From Solanum dulcamara (lineage: Eukaryota; Streptophyta; Magnoliopsida; Solanales; Solanaceae), in contig NC_077240.1 in the NCBI RefSeq assembly GCF_947179165.1, positions 27,322,001 through 27,386,000 of the forward strand: 64,000 nucleotides of DNA. Reading direction: 5' to 3'. The notes beneath the pieces are model-generated. The model was given only the letters and a program-made list of their open reading frames with translations, did no database searches and was not told the origin of the DNA. Made by a program: the position numbers and the translations under genes. The first letter of the stretch is position 1; each line of letters opens with the position of its first letter. Shown in pieces: positions 35,902 through 48,089 of this stretch.

Positions 35902-38900
35902 ATGTTGAGGAATATATCTACGTCTATTGGTGGAGGGGAAACAGTCCCCGAGGCAGCTGTTGAGACCCCAACTAGGGGTAGATATAGGGGCGGAGTGAGA
36001 GTTGAAGCTGTGGAGTGGTTGCTGGTAGAGGCTATGCCTGTGGAGCGGCACCTGCCAAGGTCGTGCTAGAGAGGCCTCCCCATAACCATAGGTTGAGATT
36101 GCTGAGGACCAGGTTCCTCCAGAACTTGACCATCATTGCTTCAGAAGACCTTATTGAGGATGCTAGGTATGTTGGAGAGTTTCATTAAAGGTTCTATAGG
36201 CACGCCATAGTGTTCACAGACTAGAATTGGTGTACAGACTCTAGAGCAGCATTAGGTCCCAGTGGTTTAAGTTCAAGTGGGCCAGCTACCATTGGTTTCT
36301 GCACTAGCTGTCGGGGCGTAGATTACTCCAGATATGGTTATGACTATAGAAAAGGTGGTAAGAGCGAGGATGCATATGAGTTTTTAACATTGTGATGTGA
36401 GATACTGGAGGCAGTAAGCATGGCTGGTGCCCAGGGTGTTTGATTTGTTGCACTCCATCTTCGTAGGTCAGCAGGGGAGTGGTGGAGAAAATTCATAAGG
36501 TCCAGACCAGTTGGATCCCCTTTGGTTGAGTGGAGAGTTTTTACTAGTACTTTTAAGGATCGCTTCATCCTATGAAGCATACGGGAGGAGAGTTTGACTC
36601 AGGACGGCATGTCAGTTGCTGAGTATGAGGCCCATTTTTTCTAGTTGTCGAGGCATGCTACAACGGTCATCCCAGATGAGGCGGAGAGAGTCTACAAGTT
36701 CATGAAAGGTTTGACCTTCTCTATTCGATCTTATGTGTTCAAATCGGTCCGTGAAGAGGCTTCCTTCCGGTCAATTATGAGCATCACCAAGGAGGCAGAA
36801 TTAATGGTCAGAGTGAAGTTTAGGGACCTCACGAGTTCCTGTGCTAGTGTTCAGTTTTTGGGTATCTCGTCTGGAGATTGAGATTCACATAGAGGCGATA
36901 GTCAATTTCAGCGCCAGATACCTATTCATGCTTCTATGCTAGTAGCTGATAGTGGGAAGTTAGTTCGGGGGTCTCAGAGTTTAGGGTGAGCTGGTTATGG
37001 TATTCCATTAGGGTTATCGCAGTAGTCTTCTGTCCCGAGGTCATGTTTTAGTTGTGGAGATCCGATCATTTGATATACTAGTGCCCACTACAGACTCATT
37101 TAGGGATCTAGTGCACATATTCAGTGGCTTCAAAGAGAGATTCAATACCTCTGGTGAGAGGTTGGGCTAGATCTCAGATAGGTAGAGGTAGTAGGGATTT
37201 TGGTAGTGGTGTTGTGGTTTCATGAGGTAGAGGTATGGTTCAGGAGGGTGGTGGTAGAGGAGCCCAGTGCTATGCTTTTTCGAGGAGGCCCCGAGGCTGA
37301 GACTTTCGATGTGGTCACTACAAGTATCGTCCTAGTTTTTCATCGACCTGCATCTATGTTATTTGATCTTGGATCTACATTCTACTATGTGTCTACCTAT
37401 TTTGTATCTAGATTTGATTTAACTTGTGATCGCATGCTTGTGCCTGTACATGTCTTTACACCTGTGGGTGAGCCCTTAATGGTGGATCGAGTGTATCAAT
37501 CATCTCTTGTCTCTTTAGCTGGGTATGATACTTAGGTAGACTTGATTATACTGAGGGTGGTAGAATTTTATGTGATATTAGGTATGGATTGGCTTTCTCC
37601 TTATTGTGCTATTCTTGATTCTTATGCTAATACTGTGACTTTAGCGATATCGGGTGTTCCGAGGATCGAGTGGAAGGGCATTAGTGGTTTCTATCCTAGT
37701 AAGGACATCTCCTATATGCTTGCTCAGAGACTTATTGATAAAGGGTGCATGTCCTATTTGGATTTTATTTGGGATACTAGTGCCGAGTCACCTCCCATGT
37801 AGTCTATTCCTATAGTTAAGGAGTTCGCCGATGTGTTTCCTACTGATCGTCCGGAGGAAGGAGTTTCTCCGATTAGGGATATTAACTTTGCTATTAACTT
37901 GTAATTGGGCACTAAGCCCATATCTATTCCATTTTATTGCATGGCTCCGACAGAGTTGAAGGAATTAAAGGACCAGTTGCATAATCTATTAAGTAAGGGG
38001 TTTATTCACCCTAGTATATCAGCTTGGGGTGTACCAATTCTGTTTGTGAAGAAGAAAAATGAGTCTATGAGGATGTGCATCGACTATAGGCAATTGAACA
38101 AGGTGACAGCTAAGAAAAATATCCTCTTCCTCGTATTGATAATTTGTTTGATCATCTTTAGGGAGCGGCCTTATTCACTAAGATAGATTTGAGATCTGGG
38201 TATCATCAACTAAGTATTAGATCGTCAGATATTTCTAAGACCGCATTCTGGACTCATTATGGCTATTATGAGTTTCTGGTTATATCATTTGGGCAGACTA
38301 AAGCCCCAGCAGCATTCACGAAGTTGATGAATGGGGTGTTTAGGCCGTATTTGGACTCTTTTGTGATTGTTTTCATTGATTATATCTTGGTGTACTCAAA
38401 GACAAAGGAGGATCATGCTAATCATTTGAGGTTGGTGCTTCAGAAATTGAGGGAGCAAAAGTTATATGCCAAGTTCTTCAAATGTGAGTTTTGGCTTGAT
38501 TACGTGGCATTTCAAGGACACATGGTGTCTAAGGAGGGTATTTAGGTGGATCCGGCCAAGATTAAGGTTATTAGAGGCTGTACCAGGCCTACTTCCTTAC
38601 TGAGATTCAGAGTTTTGTTGGTTTGGATGGATATTACCGACGCTTTGTGTAGGGATTCTCTACCATTGCGGCCCCACTAACTGGACTGACTTCGAAGGCG
38701 ATAGATTTCCATTAGTTCGATGAGTGTGAGGTGAGCTTTCCAAAGCTCAAGACCTTATTGACTTCAGCTCCTATTTTGACCTTACCCGAGATGGGTATAA
38801 ATTTCACCATCTATTATGATGCTTCTGGTGTTAGATTAGGTGGAGTTTTGATGCAGAAAGGAAAGGTAGTTGCTTATGTGTCTAGACAGTTGAAGTCTCA

Positions 38901-40740
38901 TAAGAAAAACTACCCTACCCATGATCAAGATTTAGTGGGGGTTGTATTTTTGTTAAAGCTATGACGTCATTACTTGTATGGTATGCATTGTGAGGTATTC
39001 ACTGATCACTGGAGTCTTCAATATATCTTCAATCAGAGCGATATGAATTTGAGACTATGTAGATGGATTGAGCTACTAAAGGACTATGACATGACTATCG
39101 TGTATCACCCGGGGAAGGCCAATGTAGTGGCCGATGCTTTGAGTAGGAAGGCTCCTAGTATAGAGAGTCTCACAGCGATTAGTGTTGATCGAAGGCCCTT
39201 TGTTAGAGATGTTCAGAGGTTAGCCAATAGCCTTGTCCGATTGTGAGTTTCTGAGGAGAATGAAGGATTTATTGCTTCTTTTAGGGCCCGCTCTTCCCTA
39301 GTTGAGAAGATTCGGGAAAGGCAGTTTGATGATGAAAAGTTATGTCTTATCCGAGATAAGGTGTTGAGGGGTGAAGTAAAGGAGAATAAACTTGATTCAG
39401 AGAGTTTCTTGAGGATTGGGTGCCGAATTTGTATGCCTAAGGTGGGCAACTTCATCAGATTGATACTAGAAGAGGCTCATTATTCTCAATATTTTATCCA
39501 TTTGAGTGCGGCAAAGATGTATCATTACCTTAGTCATCACTATTGGTGGTGTGGGATGAAGAAGGATATCGTAGAGTTCTTGTCCAAGTGTTTCACCTGT
39601 CAACAGGTCAAGTGTAAGCACAAAAGACATGGAGGTATAAGTCAGAGGATGCCCATTTCTACTTGGAAGTAGGAGCGGATCACCATGGACTTCTTTGTGG
39701 CTTTGCCTCCCACCGTGGGTAGGTATGATTCTATATGGGTGGTTGTTGACAGACTGACCAAGTCTGCCTATTTCATTCCAGTTAAGGTGAAGTATACGAC
39801 TGACAAGCTAGCTCAGTTGTATATCAGACAGATTGCTCGGCTTCATAGAGTCCTAGTATCCGTTGTTTTGGATTAGGGCTTAGTGTTTACTTCACACTTT
39901 TGGCAGGCTTTACAGGAGGGCTTGGGCACTAACCATGACATGAGTACAACTTGTCACCCACAGACTGATGGCCAGTCCGAGCGGACGATTCAAGTGTTGG
40001 AGGATATGCTTTGAGCTTGTGTTATAGATTTTAGTGCTAGGTGGGATCAACATTTGACCTCAGCAGAGTTTGCCTACAACAAAAATTATCATTCCAATAT
40101 TTAGATGGCCCTATTTGAGGCATTATATGGAAGGTGGTGTCGATCTCTTATAGGGTGGTTCGATTCAGCTGAGATAAACTCTTTCGATAGGACTTGCGTA
40201 GAGATGCCATGGAGAAAGTTTGAATTATCCAGGGTAGGCTCTTGACAGCCCAGAGTAGGCAAAAGAGGTATGCGGATAGGAGGGTTCGACTATTGGAGTT
40301 CATGAAGGGTGACCATGTTTGACTTCGAGTGTCGCCCATGAAGGGCGTGATGCGGTTCAGAAAGAAGGGCAAGCTTAGCCCTCAGTTTATTGGCCTATCT
40401 GAAATTTTGGGGCGAGTAGGCGATGTGACTTATAGACTGGCCTTACCACCTAGCTTATCAGCTGTACATCCGGTATTTCATGTTTTCATGCTCTGGACGA
40501 GTCTTATGTGTTATCTCTTGACATGGTAGAGTTGGGTCCAGATTTAACTTTTGAGGAGGAATCCATAGCAATTCTTGATAGACAGTTCCGTAAGATTAGG
40601 ACAAGGGAGATAGCTTTAGTGAAGGTACATTGTAAGTACTACTCAGTCGGAGAGGCGACTTAAGAGTCGGAGGAAGACATGCAGGCCCGATATCCACAGG
40701 TTTCTGAAGCTTCAGGTACTTTCTTTTACTTTATATTCCA
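35902..40740 (+). pseudogene. Gypsy gag-pol with protease, RT, RNase H, integrase, chromodomain-like tail (many stops)
   Basis: Gag starts near the ATG at 35902; retrotransposon-gag-like sequence follows at about 36400-36880. Protease near 37350 has LFDLGST in place of the usual DSG motif. RT at 37905-38545 shows CIDYRQLNK and DLRSGYHQL, but the catalytic box reads FIDYILVYS, with the second Asp replaced by Tyr. RNase H at 38731-39246 shows YYDASG and ends [15 protein letters not shown]. The integrase zinc-binding region (H-x-H, CFTCQQ) is at 39470-39620 and the core has [11 protein letters not shown] near 39955. After HPVFHV (about 40468) comes a decayed chromodomain-like tail. At least ten in-frame stops mean it is dead. 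Confidence 0.87.
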
Positions 40741-40769
40741 GGACGAACATGTTTTTTTGTGGTGGATGA

Positions 40770-43623
40770 TGTAATGACCCTGAAGTTCATTTTTAAAAAT
40801 TTTCATAAAAAGACCATTTTACCCCTTTTGGTAGTTTTCCCAAGTCAAATTTGATTGATAGCTGAGGTTTTTCCATAATTTTCTTGAAAAGTTGAAAGTT
40901 TTGATAAACTTTGAGTTTTGGAGGTTTGAAATGGCTCAAAAGTGGTATTTGAGGTCATACGGAGTTTTGAGTCTCGAAATGGAATTTTATCGATTCCATC
41001 ATTTCTGGAATGTTGAAATGGTCTAGGAGAGTTGACAGAATCATATTTGGGGTCATATAGTGGATTTTAGGGGTTGAGTTGGAAATATTTGAGTTTTTGG
41101 CCATAGGTTTGACTTTGGTCAATATTTGGGGGGTGATTTTAGGCCTAGGAATAGTTCATGTGTATTTTTTGGAAGCTTCGAGGATGTTTTGGTCTTTTGA
41201 GGCATAAAGTTTGTTTCGTTGTGACTTTTTGGTTTTCGAGTCAAGAAGACCTTGAAAATTGAATTCTGATGGTTTCTTGAGTCTGGAACGTCGAGTTTAT
41301 TAGGGTTGCATATATGGTTTGTCTATACGGGGTTCGGAACCAATCCCGAGGGTTGATTCTGAGATTTTGGGATTTGGTAGAGTTGCTAGTTCTAGTGCTT
41401 GAAAGTCCTTCTCCGCATTCACGGAGACTTGCCCACGTTCATGGAGGCTTGTGTTATGATCCGCCACTTGATCTTGAAAAAGGGAGAAGAACCTAGAGTC
41501 TTGGAGAGGTTTTAGAAGACTCTAGATTCTCGTAGAATATTGTAGAGAAGTTTTAAAAGACATAGAGTACTCTAGAATTCTCTAGAGTGTGTAGAAAATT
41601 CTAGAGTAGGGACTTCTGTGTAAATATAGAAGAACTTGTATAATAATTTTTATTTACACTTAAGCCCCTTAGGAGTAGTATAAATAGAGGGGGGCATTCA
41701 TTTGTAAAACACCATCCAGAAATCAAACATTCTTCCAAGTAATACAAAGCCTTCTTCATAAAAACTCCCATGTCTTTCTTACAATCTAGCGTTCCCTTAG
41801 CGATCTAGTCTTAAAGTCTTACTTGAGATTGTAAGATCGTGAAAGATTCGTGAGTAAGTTGTCAAGTGTCGTACGGAGGTCTTAGTTGAAGTCTATGCCG
41901 CATTCACGGAGGGTCCTCTGGTTAGCCTCCACATTTGAGGAGTTAGTGATCCGCATTCGCAGAGAGTAAATGACCCCTGAACAGTGTAAAGACGGGTTTT
42001 AGCCTATTTTCACCATTTTTGGTGATTTTGGAGCTCGGGGAGGCAATTTTCAAAGGATATTTTAGGGGAAAAACCTTAGGGTAAGTGATTCTAACATCAA
42101 ATCTTGATTATCCATTGATTATTTAAGATTTTTAGCATGAAATTGAGGTTTTTGAATTGTAGAAATTGGGGTTTTCAAAAACTTGAATTACTTTCAATAT
42201 TTTGAAGATTGTGAGCTCGTTTTAAGTCCGAATCCACTTCCGTTTTCACTAGTAGATCCCAAATACTTTTAGGGCATTTTTCATGTAAAAAAAATTGGAA
42301 ATTTTACTCATTTTCAGAATTAGGTTTTTCAGAAATTTTGGGTCAATTTTGGCTCGATTTTCAAAATCATGATTTGGATATCATTGGATACGTATTTTGA
42401 TTGAGAACTTGAATTTACATAGATTGTGGTAATTTGGAGTGCATTCAGAAGGGAAAGGCTCATGTGGATTGATTAATCGTTGATTGGCTAAGGCAAGTGA
42501 ACTTTTAAAAACTCTGTGAATCTCTTAGAACTAATCTAAAATGAATAGATGGAGTTAATAAAAGATGATGTGTGATATTGTTGAGTATTGAATATTATAT
42601 GCCATAATCTAGATAGCTATGTGTATTTGATAAAATACTTGATAGTCTAATTGTGATTGTGATTTGGCTGAATTGAATATTCCTCATTACTTGTGTGAGC
42701 ATGTTGTTTGCATTGGTTCTAAAACACTGTGATGAGAGGTATATGATTGTAAGACTGAGGTCTTTTTCGGTCAGAGATATGATACGACCGAGGTCATTTT
42801 CGGTGGGATTATATTGTCGAGGTAATTTTCGAAGGGGCTTATATTTCCAAGGTCATTCCTATGGGATTATATTGCTGAGGTCATTTCTGGTAAGGTTATG
42901 AGACCGAAGTCATTTTTGGTCATAGTCTATTATGTCGAGGTCTTTGCTGGCAATTGCACACATGCATGATCATTGAGTGTGCACATACATATTATATATA
43001 TCTGTGTGTGACAATGTGGATGCCTATTTGTGACTTGTGATTATTTGTATGATAGATCTTGTGATATTGAGATGAGATCTGAAACTTATTGAACTGTGTA
43101 GTATGAATTGTTAGGTTGGGCTGGTTTTCTGTGCAGGTTGTAGTCTGGAGGTTCGGTTGGATTGGAAAAGGAGTTCGTGAATACTTTTAGATTTACTTAG
43201 TTTTTTCTAGTTAGCTTGTTGGGTACCGTTTTGTTTGGTACTCACCCTTGCTTCTACACTTATATAGGTTCTGAGTCTGGACTTTGATCACCGTTTTTTC
43301 TGATCATTCGAGGTTTCTGTGAGTTTGAGAGAGATAGCTATTGATATCCAGCGGACTCTGCACTTTCTGTATTTTTATGCTTTACTCTGTTTGAGAGTTG
43401 AAGACATATTTTGACTTATAATTTAATTTTAGTCTTGTTATTTTAGTGGCTTGTACATGTGACAACCAATCTTTGGGAGTATTTTTGTTAAAAGACTTTC
43501 GCTTTTGCTTATTACTTACTTATTTAGACTGTTTTCACTTTATTTTTCGTAAATATTGGGTTTTAGGTTGACTTGTCCCAGGGAAAGGACAGGTGTCATC
43601 ACACCCGGATTCGGATCATGACA
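40770..43623 (+). repeat. 3' LTR of the Gypsy element
   Basis: 2854 bp, about 85-90 percent like the 5' LTR by eye outside indels. It carries an insertion at about 41452-41895 and lacks about 55 bp near 41130 and about 85 bp near 42530 relative to the 5' LTR. The sequence before it (GGTGGATGA) is a weak purine tract. Confidence 0.85.
41452..41895 (+). mobile_element. Insertion in the 3' LTR with Copia-LTR-like features
   Basis: About 445 bp with no counterpart in the 5' LTR. It begins TGTTATGATCC, has clustered CTAGAGT/TCTAGA words at 41520-41620, a strong TATA box (TATAAATAGAGG, 41679-41690) and then a leader-like stretch. This is the layout of a short LTR, so a solo LTR or TRIM is likely. 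I could not identify a clean target duplication or the exact right end. Confidence 0.5.
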
Positions 43624-44326
43624 TAAGCTGTTTGAAATCTTACCCAAATCGGTGCTCAATAATACTCTAAAAACATGCAATTAAATCCTCATACTAAATT
43701 GTGAGTAAACACTCAAAATGCTTCTCTTAGCTTTCTTTGAAACTTAACTCATACTGGCTCAAACTTCTTTCTCAAACTCATTCTCAAAATAAAAAAAAAT
43801 ACGAAAAGCTTCAACTTAACCAATTCTTAAAATTATGTACGAAATCAGTAATGCAACTTCACGACATAAACAATGCACTAGGAACACTCTTGTTCACTCA
43901 AAACTCTTCTTTTACTCTTAACTTTGAAATACTCTTTTCTTTTAAATCTGAAAATCTATACAAAATGATAAGCAATGAAACAACTCAATCAGGCTTGTTT
44001 ACGATTTCTGGAACCAGTCCTCTAATTTCTCCAATCATATAATTGAACTCAATTCCAACAACCGTATATAAAACTCCATGAAAAGGATTAAAACTATTCC
44101 AAAAACTCATTGTGGGTTGAGTTGAAACCCTAACTTAAACTTTAATGACTGAATTTAGATGTAGGTCGTGAGGACGAACTTAGGCCAACACTCTGATTAG
44201 CCTTACATACATGGAAGAATGATGTTCTTGACGAAACTCGAAGGATTCGATGAAGGCGCTTGAACCCTAGCCTTTTCTCTTCTTGAAATCTTGCTCTAAG
44301 TCTTAGACGTGATTATGAGAGAAAAG
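43624..44326. other. Unassigned sequence between two LTR elements
   Basis: Rich in CAAACTCA/CTCAAAA words, resembling other LTR interiors in this window. With 47365-47470 it forms the pre-insertion site of the element at 44327. No supported frame. Confidence 0.45.
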
Positions 44327-45088
44327 TGTCACACCCCGATCTCAACAGGGTGTGATGGGCACCCGACCCCATGCTTGGAGCCGAGCGAACCCGCTGCTTC
44401 ATAGTACATATTTAATCTCTTAGAATTTTACATCAACAAGAAATGAAAAACATAACTAAGCTTCGTGAATTATTTTTTCCAAAATCTATCATCCCATAAA
44501 ACTCATAACATACGACATAATAACATATCGGCTGGTGACGCTGCTTACAAAGATGACACTCTATACCCACAACTCTGTCTGCAAAGTCTCTAACTTCGGA
44601 TGAAACATCATAGCGCATAAACTCTGACTCGGCAGCACTCCAGAACAAGTGGAGTTGCCAACCCCGCTGGAATATCTTCTATAGTAGCTTCTACTTGTCT
44701 GGATGTACCTGCGTGGCATGAAACGCAGCCCCCAAAGAAAAGAGGGTCAGTACGAGTAATGTACCGAGTATGTAAGGCATGAAAATCAGCATAATAAAGA
44801 ACATAAGGTATGAACAACCATATCGTAGAATCATAGACATATAGTGAGATAAGAGAGTAACCTGTACATATGAGTGCCCTTTTTGGCCGGATGCCATGCA
44901 TGCTTGTCTTATCATAAAAAAACATTTCTTTTTCATATTCATAGAAAATAGAAGTCATATCACTGAACAACGTCGGCGTGCCCACATATGTCCCGCGTCC
45001 GGGCATCCCGCGTCCAGGATGAAGATTACTCCAACTGATCAGGTGGGAATGCGTCTATAGCGCCACATATACACCTCCCCATATCCCC

Positions 45089-45124
<36 letters not shown>

Positions 45125-47359
45125 GACAGCATGCACGAGAGCCCAACGAAAGTCGTATATTTATCGGAGTGACGGAAGATCGGTAACCTCCGATTGTATT
45201 ATAGACTAACCATGATCGCTTTGTCTCACCTTGAAGGAACAATTATTATAGGATGAGACTATCAACGAAAGATAATATTAAGAGAACGTAGAATAAGGTC
45301 ACAATCTTATAAGGCGTCAAATCGTATACATATGCACATATGACCAATTTTCAAGACTCGTAGAATAATTAGAATGAGCTATGATTCACAAAACAAGATA
45401 AGAGTCATGTCAAGTACCATTCAAAAATTTCCATGGATTATATCAAAATAAAACTTTTGAAATCATATACGCGTATCTAAGCACGAGAAAATATCCTTTG
45501 GAAACCTAAGAAAATGGGCCATCCTAGTGGCTGTACGAATAGGACTTCCTTGAAATTGTATGAAATATCATATACTTGTTTCATAAAAATCATGTCAAAA
45601 GAAAGTGTAGCTCTATATACTTATGTCAAAACATGCCAAGAGGAAGAAGAGTAAACATTACATACATGAAGCCGTTCTTATCATATCCATCATAGACATA
45701 TTCTCATCCTCGACATCATCAATGTCGTTGTAAAACATATCCATCGTCATTGCCATAAAAGCTTGTAATATTGTAAACCTTTGTTTTGGAAAATCATAGA
45801 CATTTTGGAAAACATTGACGGGTTATAGGAAAAAAATAGTCATTTCCTTGGGACCATTGACACCTAACTTTTGAAAACAAAGAATATATGGAAGCACTTA
45901 TGAAACCATAACATCGGAATCATGCCTTGAAAAAGAAGGGTAAGCCTTACATACTTATACCAAAGACATGCCAAAAGAAGGAACGATTAGCTTTACATAC
46001 CTGTGCCGCGCCTTACTAGCTACGCTTATGTCCAACTTGTTTTTCTACATTCAAGAGAGTTGACATAGTCATTAGATTCATCACCATATACTTGTCTCAA
46101 TCCTTCAAACAAATTAATTTCCAATCTGCCGAAATTTCGGCAGCATCTCCCCTATAAATACACCATCCCCGAGATCTCAACTCGGCCACCATTTCAACAA
46201 TCATATCAACAACAACAACCAGCAGTATATATACAATCAAATCACCTCAACTTTACACAACACAAGCTCCAAACAACTAGCATAAAACTACGATACCAAA
46301 ATAGAGTTTTTAACCTTTATTTCGTAAAATCTTTAACCATACCAAACGGGGGTCGTGTGGCTGCAAACAGAAGAAACCACACCCTTTTTACAACACTTTA
46401 AAGGCCTGCAACATACAATCCAACCAGCTGCACCCGTAGCGCCACAACGACAACACACTACGCGACTTCGATTTAGCTACTACAACTTTAATTTAGTAGT
46501 TTCCAACATCATGCCTCCTTATACATTTTCTCTGATTCCAGTCATATTTAGGACGCGTAATACACCTCATAAAAACATCATAAACTCCAATTTGAAAGAA
46601 GAGACCTTACCTTTACCGAAACTCTCCAAAACTTGCCTCGGAAGCTCTCCTAGCGCGGCTAAAACTTTGGGGCTGTTCGGTGACGTTTTGGGCTGCTCCA
46701 AACCATAATATTTCACTACCAATACCTTCATAACATCTTGGTACACCATAGATAATTAATTCACGAAGAAAAATCGGAGACTTACTTTTTTTTTCCCCAA
46801 AACCGAGCTCTCTCTCTCTAGCTTCAAGTTTCTCTTCTCTTCTTCCTCTTTAATTTTCTAGAACTCTCTTGGGATAAGAATGACTCTAATGAGTCATAAG
46901 ACACACATATATATATAAATATCTTCCATCACTTATCCCTTATTTGAAAATAAGTCCCTAAATTATGAATATAGACAAATGACCCCTTCTCCATTTTTTT
47001 TTCTAGAACCTTCTTTAACAAATAAAGATGGCTTAATTGCCTTGCCATGTACACTTTGGTTCATATATACTCATCACATGGTCATAAAAGAGTGGGGCCC
47101 ACATACACCTCTTACATGAATTTTCTTGAACACTTTGTGAAATTTCCATTTTACCCCTAGCCTTCCACAATATTATCATAGGCCACTTTGCGAATTTTCC
47201 TTTTTGCCCTTAGCCTTTTCCAATATTTCCACACTACTAATGTTCATAAATAATATTCATAACCAACTTGTATATAAAAAAAATTGGAAGATGGTCATTT
47301 CCTTCACTTTACCACGGCTACTTTAAAATATCCAACCGTATAAAATACGGGATATAACA
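44327..47359. mobile_element. Probable solo LTR, 3033 bp, with AAAAG target duplication
   Basis: Begins TGTCACACCCCGATC and ends GGGATATAACA, so it has TG...CA termini, and is flanked by perfect AAAAG at 44322-44326 and 47360-47364. There is no primer-binding site, no gag/pol and no second LTR, which is what unequal recombination between two LTRs leaves behind. It contains a CATATA microsatellite at 45090-45124, CG-rich words at 44970-45020, and a TATAAATA box at about 46152 on the plus strand. Orientation is uncertain: the minus-strand start TGTTATATCCCG also looks like a known LTR start. Confidence 0.75.
45090..45124. repeat. (CATATA)n microsatellite
   Basis: Six near-perfect CATATA units. 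They explain the alternating Tyr-Val run in a minus-strand frame here, which is not a gene. Confidence 0.85.
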
Positions 47360-47470
47360 AAAAGGGTCATATGAAACTGATAAGGGACTCAATTTAGTTC
47401 CAAAATGTCAGAATTTTGACTTGTAAAGGCTGGAAAAAGAACGGAATTATCCTTCATTTAATCTGACAGT

Positions 47471-47899
47471 GGAGACTTTGATTTATAATACTTTAACAAA
47501 GATATTTGTTAGATCGCTTGCTGAGGTTCCAAGGGTGAAACCCGTGGCTCCTTTTAAAGTGTGCTATAATAGAACGAGCTTGGGAAGTACTCGTGTTGGC
47601 CCTGGTGTGCCACCTATTGAACTAGAGTTGGGAAACCAAAATGCTACTACATCTAGGACTATTTGGGGTGCAAATCGGTGAATAATGACGTGCTCTGTCT
47701 TTGCTATCCCCACTCGGACCAAGACAGAACTTTTACTTGTTCAAATAACACTGATTTGTGGATGGAGGAGTTGAATTTGAACCAACAACTTCTATAGTCA
47801 TTGGACAATCGCTAACAAAAGGTTGAGTTTTACTTCTTCACTCTTATTTGGTCAAAACAACATGTGCGTGCCAACTTCAACTTTACATCCAAAGCTTGA
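47471..47899 (+). pseudogene. Truncated third copy of the EDGP/XEGIP-like inhibitor gene
   Basis: Homology to genes 1 and 2 begins abruptly at 47471, matching codons from about residue 303, and continues past the stop into the conserved 3' UTR to about 48090. The first 65 codons are collinear (FVRSLAEVPRVKPVAPF, then GSTRVGPGVPPIEL as in gene 2). After TIWGAN a short deletion shifts the frame into a TGA at about 47679. An extra stretch of about 50 bp that neither intact gene has sits at about 47703-47752, and about 40 bp are missing near 47805. The first two thirds of the gene and the promoter are absent. It lies 107 bp from the solo LTR and is closer to gene 2 than to gene 1. Confidence 0.9.
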
Positions 47900-48089
47900 T
47901 GGTAAAAACAAAAACAAAAGGGTTGTGCTTTCGTAATTTTAGATTCAAATAAATGTTTTCTTTTATTTTCCAAAGATGGAGTTGATCAAGAATAAATGTA
48001 TTCTACTTCGTTTGGCTGTTGTATTTAGACGCAAAGGTGTCAATTAGCAAAAGTCTCAATAATTAATTGTGTATATCTACACCGTTTTG

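Larger units (their letters stand above)
32994..43623 (+). mobile_element. Ty3/Gypsy chromovirus-type retrotransposon (Tekay/Del-like), decayed
   Basis: Complete layout: 5' LTR 32994-35704, primer-binding site TAGTATCATAGCC at 35708-35720 (three changes from the tRNA-iMet complement), gag-pol 35902-40740, 3' LTR 40770-43623. Both LTRs start TGTAATGACCCTGAAG and end GGATCATGACA. The flanking 5-mers (TGAGT and TAAGC) do not match, so the target duplication is lost or the ends were rearranged. The LTRs differ by several indels, including a roughly 445-bp insertion in the 3' LTR, and coding stops are frequent, so this is an old insertion. Confidence 0.88.

Noticed and set aside
32989..43628. Target duplication for the Gypsy element
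   Set aside because: The flanking 5-mers TGAGT and TAAGC do not match, so I do not claim one.
45039..45242. Minus-strand frame with a Tyr-Val repeat
   Set aside because: It is the translation of a CATATA microsatellite inside a probable solo LTR.
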